Source: JBGQAS01 sp964498605
Lineage (GTDB): Bacteria > Chloroflexota > Anaerolineae > Anaerolineales > Anaerolineaceae
NCBI GenBank assembly: GCA_964498605.1
Contig: CAZCHK010000095.1
Span: 1 to 5,564 of the forward strand
Direction: 5' to 3'
Length of the DNA stretch: 5,564 nt
Below the pieces are notes generated by a model that did no database searches, was not told the origin of the DNA, and saw nothing but the letters and a program-made list of their open reading frames with translations. Of the stretch, positions 1 through 5,448 are shown piece by piece (the first letter of the stretch is position 1; each line of letters begins with the position of its first letter). The position numbers were made by a program, and so were the translations under genes.

Positions 1-281
1 GAGGCCACCCCGTTGCCCGCGCAGGCGCTGGGCGTGACCACCACCGGTTTGGGAACGATACCCAGCGCGTCGGCCACCTGCGGCCCGATCGAGGAATCGA
101 TGATCGTGCGGTCGTTGTAAGCCACAGCGGCCAGGTCGATGTCGCTGACCCTGACCCCGGTGGTTTGCATGACCTGCCAGAAGACCTCCGTGGCCATCTG
201 GCGCCAGGTCCATTCGGCGGGGATGTTCGGCATGGTCACGGCTCCGCCAACCATCATCACTTTTCTGCTTATTTTGCCCAT
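1..281 (-). CDS. Thiolase-like acyltransferase (SCP-x/archaeal acetyl-CoA acetyltransferase type), N-terminal part
   Basis: This is the first 93 codons of a gene that runs off the left edge. I translated it by hand from ATG at 281. It opens with a beta strand (KVMMVGGAVTMP) and reaches SACAGNGVA at residues 85-93. Cys87 sits where thiolases carry the nucleophile that holds the acyl group, in the usual small-residue setting (SxCxxxGxxA) and at the usual distance from the start. The second thiolase half, with the GHP and CxG motifs, lies outside the window. The start is supported by AGAGGT at 287-292 with a 5-nt spacer. This ribosome site overlaps the stop codon of the upstream gene, only 9 nt away, so the two are probably translationally coupled. 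Known relatives next to an HMGS-like gene are archaeal acetoacetyl-CoA thiolase and PhlC. Family assignment is fairly sure; substrate and direction are unknown. Confidence 0.85.
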   Translation of the reverse strand, partial: MGKISRKVMMVGGAVTMPNIPAEWTWRQMATEVFWQVMQTTGVRVSDIDLAAVAYNDRTIIDSSIGPQVADALGIVPKPVVVTPSACAGNGVA

Positions 282-290
282 TCCATACCT

Positions 291-1373
291 CTAGTAGAAA
301 TTGCTCAACTGATTGGGTGACCGGAGCATCTTCTGCTCGTACTTCAGCATGGTGGCGTAATCCACCATCAGCTTGTCATCCAGCAGGGACGTGACGGTAC
401 CCTCAGTCGGGCGCCGGGCCTCCAGCTGCTCGGTCGTCACCAGGGACCAGGTGTCGCACCCGGCTCCCGAGCCGTAATCGATCACGCCGATCCGTTCGCC
501 GTGCTCCGCCCAATCCAGGATGTGCGCCAGCGCCAGCATGACGCTGGCCGCTCCGCAGTCGCCGATCTGGCTGGTGAGCACGAAAGGCAGGACCTGCATC
601 ATCTCCAGTCCGGCCTTTCCCATCACCATCAGCGGGCGGATACCGTGCCGCTGCGGCACAGCGAACTTTGAAAAATCCTCAGGCCTCAGCCCGGTTTTGG
701 CAAAGAACTCCTGGGTGGAGGGGACCACGTGATCCAGGAGCCCCCAGCTCGACACCCATCCAACAAAACCCGCCCCGGACTGGATGAAGCGCTCCCCTTC
801 CAGGCGGAAGTAGTCGTTCTGATCCCAGTTGTGCGTGGTCCAGGCCTCGATGACCCCGATCACGTCCTGCTTTCCCAGCAGGAATGCCACCGCGCCCGCG
901 GAAGCCACGTACTCCAGCAGCAGGCCGGGAGAGACGTGGCGGTTGAGCGTGTCTGCGGCGATGACCAGCGCGTACTCCACCTGCCCGGCCTCGACCATGG
1001 AAGCAGCCATGAGCAGGGCCGTGCTGCCGGATTTTTCGGCGCACTGCACGTCCGCCACCAGCATGCTGGGAGGCAGGCCGAGAGCGTCCACCAGGATCGC
1101 CGCGGCGGCTTTGGTCGCGTAGGGGCTGGTTCCGCTGCCCAGCAGCAGCGCGCCGATTCTTTTCTTGTCGATCCCGCTGCGCTCCAGCGCGGTCTTGGCG
1201 GCCGCTGCCGCCAGGGTCAGGGTATCCTCTTCAGGTCCCAGGACGGCCCGTTCGCCGATGCTCAGCTTGTCGAAAAGGTCCTGCGCGGTGTTCTTCCACA
1301 CCCGCCAGATCTCCTGGGCGCTGATGCGGTGCCGGGGCAGAGATACACCATAAGAAACAATACCTGTTTCCAA
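291..1373 (-). CDS. HMG-CoA-synthase-like / KAS III-fold condensing protein with altered catalytic residues
   Basis: A 360-residue protein of the length and layout of archaeal HMG-CoA synthase. Family marks include the opening GIVSYGVSLPRHRI (4-17), PYATK (84-88), the ADVQ strand (107-110), YVASAGAVAFLLGK (155-168) and the C-terminal YGSGAGCD (300-307; archaeal form YGSGAGSD). The catalytic positions differ when set against HMGS and FabH motifs recalled from memory. The GSES glutamate reads Gly81. The nucleophile position (DIQAAC in FabH) reads Glu113, with a Cys displaced to 111. The FHQPN histidine reads Pro240, with His243 where Asn is expected. The GN asparagine reads Asp272. It is therefore unlikely to make HMG-CoA in the standard way. 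It may be a structural partner of the thiolase-like protein encoded next, or use a different active site. No signal peptide or membrane segment is visible, so it is probably cytoplasmic. It starts at TTG. Confidence 0.85.
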   Translation of the reverse strand: METGIVSYGVSLPRHRISAQEIWRVWKNTAQDLFDKLSIGERAVLGPEEDTLTLAAAAAKTALERSGIDKKRIGALLLGSGTSPYATKAAAAILVDALGLPPSMLVADVQCAEKSGSTALLMAASMVEAGQVEYALVIAADTLNRHVSPGLLLEYVASAGAVAFLLGKQDVIGVIEAWTTHNWDQNDYFRLEGERFIQSGAGFVGWVSSWGLLDHVVPSTQEFFAKTGLRPEDFSKFAVPQRHGIRPLMVMGKAGLEMMQVLPFVLTSQIGDCGAASVMLALAHILDWAEHGERIGVIDYGSGAGCDTWSLVTTEQLEARRPTEGTVTSLLDDKLMVDYATMLKYEQKMLRSPNQLSNFY

Positions 1374-1383
1374 ATCATCCTCC
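1371..1383 (-). promoter_or_regulatory. Ribosome binding site that sets a TTG start
   Basis: GGAGG (plus strand 1379-1383) lies 5 nt before TTG at 1371-1373, which starts the condensing protein. The ATG at 1376-1378 lies closer to the ribosome site but is in another frame. The protein read from TTG begins at once with the conserved GIVSYG strand, so TTG is the best start. A rare start codon may lower output relative to neighbouring genes. Confidence 0.7.
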
Positions 1384-1397
1384 GGAGTAAGATTTCA

Positions 1398-1417
1398 CGA
1401 ACTGCTCGCGCGGTTCG
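1398..1417 (-). other. Small intergenic hairpin between the SCP2 and condensing-protein genes
   Basis: CGAAC and GTTCG form a 5-bp stem around a 10-nt GC-rich loop, extendable by one G-U pair in the minus-strand RNA. It lies in the 61-nt gap between two genes of the same operon, and no T tract follows. It could stabilise or process the transcript, or be chance. It does not look like a terminator. Confidence 0.25.
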
Positions 1418-1434
1418 CTTTCTGGCTTAGTAGA

Positions 1435-1767
1435 TCAATACTTTTTGGGCAGGTTCCACAGACCCGAAAAGGCGATGGAATCCATCATCGGACCCTGCAT
1501 CTTCAACAGCTTGGCATTGACCAGCTTCATCGGAGGAACCTCGCCGGTGAACATCTGCACGATGTACTCGCTGTTGCCCAGGATGGTCAGCTTGGGGGTC
1601 TTGGTCTGGCCTTCTTCGACCGTGGCGGTGCTGTTCTCCACCGTCAGCGTCCACTTGGAGGGTTCCTGTCCCTGCAGGTCGAACAGGATCACGCGGTTCC
1701 ATCCCTTTGCTTTTTCCGGTTTGAAGAGACCGGGTAAACTTTCCATCACTTCCTTGATTGTCGCCAT
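1435..1767 (-). CDS. SCP2 sterol/lipid-binding domain protein, free-standing
   Basis: A 110-residue protein that is essentially a single SCP2 domain (PF02036 type). The pattern fits: a beta strand VILFDLQG (26-33), the strand pair around WTLTVENSTATVEEG (39-53), PKLTILGNSEYIVQMFTGE (58-76) and the closing P-x-K-L-V-N-A-K-L-x-x-x-G segment (79-92). SCP2 domains form a hydrophobic tunnel that binds lipids, fatty acyl chains or acyl-CoAs and have no catalytic residues of their own. The C-terminus (PKKY) is not a peroxisomal signal, as expected for a bacterium. ATG at 1767 has AGGAGA 5 nt upstream (1773-1778). The operon position, just before a condensing protein and a thiolase, suggests it holds or delivers a hydrophobic acyl substrate. 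In animals, SCP2 is fused to thiolase in SCP-x. The domain call is confident; the carrier role is inferred. Confidence 0.85.
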   Translation of the reverse strand: MATIKEVMESLPGLFKPEKAKGWNRVILFDLQGQEPSKWTLTVENSTATVEEGQTKTPKLTILGNSEYIVQMFTGEVPPMKLVNAKLLKMQGPMMDSIAFSGLWNLPKKY

Positions 1768-1784
1768 CGTTATCTCCTTTTAAA

Positions 1785-1805
1785 TTGGAATATCAGGATT
1801 TCCAA
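1785..1805 (-). other. Short inverted repeat directly after a stop codon
   Basis: TTGGAA and TTCCAA (6 bp) flank a 9-nt loop and abut the stop codon at 1806-1808 of the upstream gene. On the minus strand it is followed by TTTAAAAGGAGA, the ribosome site of the SCP2 gene. The stem is AT-rich and weak. It may act in RNA processing or simply be chance; the lack of a long T tract and the ribosome site just downstream argue against a terminator. Confidence 0.25.
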
Positions 1806-2843
1806 CTAATCCACAGAGCCAAACACTTTCTCCTGCACCATCAGGATGCGTTCCATGTCATCGGCCGGCACGGTCGTCAGCTCGAAGATGCAGGTCCTGT
1901 CGTCCATGCCCAGGCTTTCCTTGCGCACGTATTCCGGCGAGACCATCGGCGGCATGGTGATCATCATGGTCGCCTTGCCGTGCACCTCGCAGTAGCGGCA
2001 GATGCCGTACCCCAGCGCCAGTCTGGGCAGCCCGTTCCATTCCGCCACCCGCCAGTAGATACCTGCCAGCTCGCAGTTAGACAGGATTGAGGTGCGGATG
2101 GTTTTTTCACCTTCCTCGACATCCGCTCCCTTGCGGTAGAACTGATCGGCATACATCCCGCGCAGGCCCAGCTCCATCAGGTCGCCGATATCCTCAAAAC
2201 CGGCCGCCGGCAGGACCGTGGCGAAGAATTCACGGCTGATGTCCCACATGAAGCGCTCCGCTGACGCGTCCACCGCCTTCTGCAGCGCGTCAGGGCCTTC
2301 GCGCCTGACCAGCGCGGCGGCGTTCACCCCGCCCCAGATCAGGTAGCGGTTGTAGTTGCTGATCGAGCGCAGGCAGCCATCGAACCAGGCTTCGACGAGC
2401 TCCGCGTCCAGGTGCCCGTCTTCGATCTGGGCCTGGGTCTTCTGCTGGCGATCGCGCATCACGCTCGCCCAGTCGTCCGGTGTCTCCCAGCCTTTGTCCG
2501 CGAGCGCATCGATCCGCTCCGCGGGCAGGCTGCCGTCCCGGCGGACCAGTTCGCGCATGTCCTGCACGTACCTGGCGTGAAAATCCTCGACCTGCGCCAA
2601 AAGCTCGGGGTCGCTCAGCCACTCCAGCCTCCCCGCCCCCTCCAGCAGCGTGCGGCAGCGCAGCTTCATCTCGTGCTCGACCGAAGTCCAGTAGGCGGCC
2701 ATCACGCGCATGCCAGGATACACATCATCCTCCGGTAAATCCTCCCCGGAGTAAAAGGTTCTGAAATCACCCCGGTCCAGCAGGTCACGGGCGTGCTTCA
2801 GGTTCCTGGCCCACTTGTGATTATGGAATTCGTAATAATGCAT
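1806..2843 (-). CDS. Protein with L-2-amino-thiazoline-4-carboxylate (ATC) hydrolase-like C-terminal domain
   Basis: A 345-residue soluble protein. The C-terminal third (about 250-322) matches the cysteine pattern I associate with ATC-hydrolase-type domains (PF14196) and the related DUF6125: a lone Cys (257), then GLPRLALGYGICRYC (271-285), then SLGMDDRTCIFEL (310-322). Cys257, Cys282, Cys285, His288 and Cys318 could bind a metal or take part in catalysis; C-x2-C-x2-H at 282-288 looks most like a metal site. The N-terminal 190 residues are mainly helical, rich in Trp and Arg, and not recognised. ATC hydrolases open a thiazoline ring on the way to cysteine, but many members of the family have no known role, so the reaction should not be assumed here. 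ATG at 2843 has a perfect AGGAGG with a 5-nt spacer (2849-2854). The gene follows the regulator by 21 nt, so it is probably co-transcribed and may be its main target. Confidence 0.6.
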   Translation of the reverse strand: MHYYEFHNHKWARNLKHARDLLDRGDFRTFYSGEDLPEDDVYPGMRVMAAYWTSVEHEMKLRCRTLLEGAGRLEWLSDPELLAQVEDFHARYVQDMRELVRRDGSLPAERIDALADKGWETPDDWASVMRDRQQKTQAQIEDGHLDAELVEAWFDGCLRSISNYNRYLIWGGVNAAALVRREGPDALQKAVDASAERFMWDISREFFATVLPAAGFEDIGDLMELGLRGMYADQFYRKGADVEEGEKTIRTSILSNCELAGIYWRVAEWNGLPRLALGYGICRYCEVHGKATMMITMPPMVSPEYVRKESLGMDDRTCIFELTTVPADDMERILMVQEKVFGSVD

Positions 2844-2864
2844 TTTTTCCTCCTGAAGGGGTTT

Positions 2865-3467
2865 TCACTGCTTGCTCATCCACTGGCCGCGGCGGGCCTG
2901 CAGCAGCTCATCGAGCGTGCTGGTCTTGGGTGACGTGACCGCCAGCACCAGCAGGGGTTCAGTCTGGCTGGGATTGGCGATTCGGTGGTGGGGCAGGTTG
3001 ACGTAATACGCGGCATCCCCCTGCTCCAGGCGTTCCTCCTCGCCGCTCTCCGCGATCAGGCGCACGGATCCCTGGATCACGTACAGGAGGGTGTCCGCAG
3101 AGTGCTGGCGGAAATGGGGCTCTTCCTGTCCCGGGCTGATGCGGATCAGCATGGGTTCCATGCGCGCGTCCGGGTTGTTGGAGAGCAGCGCGACTGCCGC
3201 CGGACCCATGTTGATGGCGGCAAAGCCCTTCTCCAGGTCCTGCCTGCGCGTGATCACCACCGGGGCCGCGTCAGCCTGAAAGAACTGCACGATGTGCACC
3301 TGGTAGTAGCGGGCAAGTTTTTCCAGGTTGTCCACGCTGATCGAGGCCTTGTCGCGCTCCACCATGCTGAGAAAAGAAAGTGACAGACCCGTGTCCGTGG
3401 AAACTTTCTCGAGGGTCAGTCCCCGCGTCAGCCGGATTTCGCGAATTTTCGTCCCTATGGAGGCCAT
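2865..3467 (-). CDS. XRE-family transcription regulator with C-terminal cupin domain
   Basis: A 200-residue, two-domain regulator. Residues 5-62 are a Cro/C1-type helix-turn-helix (IREIRLTRGLTLEKVS, then LSLSFLSMVERDKASIS with the recognition helix, then NLEKLARYYQV). Residues 105-178 form a cupin barrel, with motif one PHFRQHSADTLLYVIQG (117-133) and motif two GDAAYYVNLPHHRIANP (150-166). His118, His122 and His160/His161 could bind metal, but the usual motif-one Glu appears as Asp125-Thr126, so the site may be altered or bind a metabolite instead. Regulators of this build (PuuR, for example) usually sit beside the metabolic genes they control and sense a small molecule. ATG at 3467 follows AGGTG closely. 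It is the first gene after a strong promoter whose start region carries a palindrome, which suggests autoregulation. Confidence 0.93.
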   Translation of the reverse strand: MASIGTKIREIRLTRGLTLEKVSTDTGLSLSFLSMVERDKASISVDNLEKLARYYQVHIVQFFQADAAPVVITRRQDLEKGFAAINMGPAAVALLSNNPDARMEPMLIRISPGQEEPHFRQHSADTLLYVIQGSVRLIAESGEEERLEQGDAAYYVNLPHHRIANPSQTEPLLVLAVTSPKTSTLDELLQARRGQWMSKQ

Positions 3468-3482
3468 TCGTCACCTGTGTAG

Positions 3483-3522
3483 AATTTTTATGATAACTAA
3501 AATTTTCAATATCATAATAATT
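3483..3522. promoter_or_regulatory. Candidate operator: long AT-rich imperfect palindrome over the promoter
   Basis: The core is TTATGATA (3488-3495) and TATCATAA (3510-3517), exact inverted repeats of 8 bp about a centre at 3502/3503. The centre itself is the palindrome AAAATTTT (3499-3506). Beyond one mismatch on each side, AATT (3483-3486) pairs with AATT (3519-3522). The right arm overlaps the -10 box at 3514-3519 and the rest covers the transcription start, so a protein bound here would block RNA polymerase. The XRE-cupin regulator encoded immediately downstream is the obvious candidate ligand. The symmetry is seen directly; the binding is inferred. AT-rich DNA gives some palindromes by chance, but arms of this length and placement make that less likely. 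Confidence 0.6.
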
Positions 3523-3542
3523 GTTTTTAATGGCTTTGTCAA
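3514..3542 (-). promoter_or_regulatory. Sigma-70 promoter of the regulator/thiolase operon
   Basis: On the minus strand a perfect -35 box TTGACA (3537-3542) and a -10 box TATTAT (3514-3519, one mismatch to consensus) are separated by exactly 17 nt. The expected start is near 3507, giving a leader of about 40 nt before the regulator ATG at 3467. Promoters this close to consensus are usually strong and commonly held down by a repressor, which fits the overlapping palindrome. It is probably the main promoter for all five genes to the left, since no equally clear promoter is seen between them. Confidence 0.8.
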
Positions 3543-3627
3543 CAAGGAGTTTTTTCCAGCCAGAATCATGAAAAAGATCATTGGATGAGACGCTGCAGAA
3601 TCCCCTTTACTCCCAAGCAGGCATCTT

Positions 3628-4938
3628 TCAGCGTACCTTCTTCTGGGATATCCACATGCTGCCGTCAGCCAGGGAGCGCTTTCCAGCGCGTAAAGCCACC
3701 AGGTTGGTCATGTGGCATTCGAACTCCAGCTCCCCCAGGGCGTGATTGATCTCCGCGCAAACGGATTTCTGGCAACCGGCAGTATCGCAGAAGACGTACA
3801 ACCGCCCACCTGAGGCTTCGAAGGCCTTCATCCACTTGTGCTTGCGGAAGAGCAGATCCTTGTTGCTGGTACGTTCAACTTCCAGGAAGAAGGTTGCTCC
3901 ACTCTGAGGATCTCTGGCGGTGATGTCCGGAATGTAGGTCTCGCCGCTTTTAAGCTGGATCTTCTGCCCCAGTTCAAGCACCGCAAAACCCTCCTGCTGC
4001 AGGATTTCCACAGCCTGGATATTAAGAACAGTGTGCTCGATCGTGGCATGGCGCCGGATCAGCATGTCAAACAGATTATCCACCGCGTCCCTGCCTGTCA
4101 GGAAGCGGTACACCAGCCTGCCTGCTTCCGTCAGGCGCAGCAGCATTGGCGGGAAACCGCTGGCTGCATCCTTCAGTGTCTCGACACCCGTGATCTTTTC
4201 CACCAGCGCCGGAATCTCGGAATCACCGCGCTCCAGCATTCTTTGAAGGCTTTCGCTTAAGCCTTTATTGGTTGGCGAGATGCCCAGCTGGGCAGCGGCG
4301 CCGGTCAGGATCGAAGTCCGCATCGGCACGCCCGTGCCGCCCAGGATCTGGATCACCACGCTCATGCGCTCATAACTATGATCCCTCTGCCAGGACCTGA
4401 GCCATTTCGGCGCGGTGATCCTCACTTCACCCTCCCCCGCGGCCTGTGGGCTTCCTTGCTTCCGCGCCTCCACATGCGGCGATCCACCTTCCACCTGTTT
4501 CAACGCGGACAGATGCGCTTCGAGGGTGTCCCTTTCAGCGCGCAGCTTCTTGTTCTGTTGTGTCAGGTCGTTACATCTTTCCTGCAGCCTGATGCTGACA
4601 CTTCTCAGCTGCTCCAGCTGCTGCCGGAGAGAGAGATGTTCGTTCCGTTTTTCATTTGTATTAGGACTTGTGGCGAGGTTCTTGATGCGGGTGTGAGCCA
4701 GGTAGCCCAGCTCGCTGGCAGACAGCGAGGCAAGTTCGCGCCCCGCGCTGCGCTGAGCTTCTTCCAGGCCGGGGTCGAGCGTGCGCAGGATGTCCAGCAG
4801 CAGCAGGTGGGCTTCGCGGTTGGCCTGCCGCGCCCTGTCCAGGATCATCTGCTCCTGTTCGTCGCTCTGGCGGAGAATCTCCCGGGTGATATGGGCTGAC
4901 TGCCAGCGCTGGTTCTGCGCTAGGCTCCCGTCAGCCAC
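3628..4938 (-). CDS. Coiled-coil, winged-helix and PD-(D/E)xK-like protein, replication-relaxation-like
   Basis: A 436-residue soluble protein with three visible parts. Residues 15-150 are helical and charged, with a likely coiled coil at 98-148 (repeated LRQQLEQLRS, LQERCNDLTQQNKKL patterns). Residues 185-282 look like a winged helix ending in LLRLTEAGRLVYRFL. Residues 295-410 carry a nuclease-fold signature: RHATIEHTVLNIQAVEIL (296-313), then IPDITARD (336-343), then FFLEVERTSNKD (350-361) and GRLYVFCDT (378-386). Asp338 and Glu353 match the PD and E of PD-(D/E)xK enzymes, but Glu355 stands where Lys is usual. Winged helix plus PD...EVER is the layout I know from replication-relaxation-type proteins (PF13814) of plasmids and integrative elements, so a mobile-element or DNA-processing role is plausible. 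The start is GTG at 4938 with AGGAT 5 nt upstream, overlapping the preceding gene by 19 nt, which suggests coupling. Confidence 0.6.
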   Translation of the reverse strand: MADGSLAQNQRWQSAHITREILRQSDEQEQMILDRARQANREAHLLLLDILRTLDPGLEEAQRSAGRELASLSASELGYLAHTRIKNLATSPNTNEKRNEHLSLRQQLEQLRSVSIRLQERCNDLTQQNKKLRAERDTLEAHLSALKQVEGGSPHVEARKQGSPQAAGEGEVRITAPKWLRSWQRDHSYERMSVVIQILGGTGVPMRTSILTGAAAQLGISPTNKGLSESLQRMLERGDSEIPALVEKITGVETLKDAASGFPPMLLRLTEAGRLVYRFLTGRDAVDNLFDMLIRRHATIEHTVLNIQAVEILQQEGFAVLELGQKIQLKSGETYIPDITARDPQSGATFFLEVERTSNKDLLFRKHKWMKAFEASGGRLYVFCDTAGCQKSVCAEINHALGELEFECHMTNLVALRAGKRSLADGSMWISQKKVR

Positions 4939-5426
4939 GGATTATCCTGCAGAGCGGAGCGGGACGCGCGCGCCAGCTCAAGCATATCGAGCGCCCTGAT
5001 AAGCGTTTCCTCCTGCGGCGCGCTGATCCAGCGCAGTGCCATTCGGGAGGCCTCGAGATACGCCAGGGCGGTAGCCCGGATTTCCTCGTGCACCCCTGCC
5101 CCGACCGGCGGAACCTCGCTTCGATCGACCAATCGCACAACTGCCACAGCCTGCTCCAGGGTGCTCTGGGCAGCGCGCGCCTCTGAAAACAGGTCCCCCG
5201 CCTGGTTCTGGTTCAAAACAAGGGCGATCTGCCCTTCCAGCCGTGTCATTTCCTCGATCCACCCTTGCGCCCCGCGGCGGTAGTCCTGGATCACCCTGAC
5301 CTCTCTCAAAAGCAGGACGGGTCGCCCGTCCTCATCGCGGGGAGACACGAGCGCGCCGATCAGGATCAGGATTGCGCCTGCCGCGGCCAGGATCCAGGCC
5401 ATATTGCACAGGCAACCCTGCACCAT
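4920..5426 (-). CDS. Small single-pass membrane protein of unknown function
   Basis: Read from ATG at 5426, this is a 168-residue protein with one hydrophobic stretch near the start (WILAAAGAILILIGALV, residues about 11-27), then a mostly helical, charged region with Trp and Glu-rich segments. The segment looks like an uncleaved membrane anchor, and the acidic RDEDGR after it gives no clear lipobox or cleavage site. Alternative starts are GTG at 5477, which overlaps the upstream gene, and ATG at 5402, nine residues before the hydrophobic stretch ends its first turn. None has a clear ribosome site, so the start is uncertain. The gene begins 22 nt after the upstream stop and overlaps the nuclease-like gene by 19 nt, so the three probably form one transcript. 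I do not recognise the family; the downstream soluble part could be an interaction domain. Confidence 0.6.
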   Translation of the reverse strand: MVQGCLCNMAWILAAAGAILILIGALVSPRDEDGRPVLLLREVRVIQDYRRGAQGWIEEMTRLEGQIALVLNQNQAGDLFSEARAAQSTLEQAVAVVRLVDRSEVPPVGAGVHEEIRATALAYLEASRMALRWISAPQEETLIRALDMLELARASRSALQDNPWLTGA

Positions 5427-5448
5427 GCGCGTTTCAAGCCCGGGTTGC

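Larger units (their letters stand above)
3468..3627. other. Gene-free, AT-rich gap separating two gene groups
   Basis: This 160-nt stretch lies between the stop of the nuclease-like gene and the start of the regulator gene. Positions 3481-3560 are clearly richer in A and T than the surrounding coding DNA and hold the promoter and palindrome. Positions 3561-3627 hold no convincing gene. No GC-rich stem with a T tract was found after the upstream stop, so read-through from the right-hand genes cannot be excluded. Confidence 0.7.

Noticed and set aside
291..1373. Calling the condensing protein a mevalonate-pathway HMG-CoA synthase (mvaS)
   Set aside because: The overall fold fits, but catalytic Cys, Glu and His positions appear replaced, so the gene name would claim a reaction the sequence does not support.
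729..1430. Long open frame on the plus strand opposite the HMGS-like gene
   Set aside because: It is an antisense shadow of a clearly conserved protein in high-GC DNA; its translation has no recognisable domain and it has no operon context.
3328..3588. Plus-strand frame crossing the AT-rich gap and regulator start
   Set aside because: Half of it is antisense to the helix-turn-helix region and the rest reads AT-rich promoter DNA (IIIIVFNGF); no ribosome site supports it.
3570..3627. Possible terminator after the nuclease-like gene: GATG/CATC and CTGC/GCAG pairs followed by CTTTTTC
   Set aside because: The stem is two 4-bp pieces with an uneven internal loop and a 20-nt hairpin loop, and the T run is short. 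It is too weak to call.
4378..4899. Open plus-strand frame opposite the coiled-coil region
   Set aside because: It mirrors the real minus-strand gene and its sequence shows no family features.
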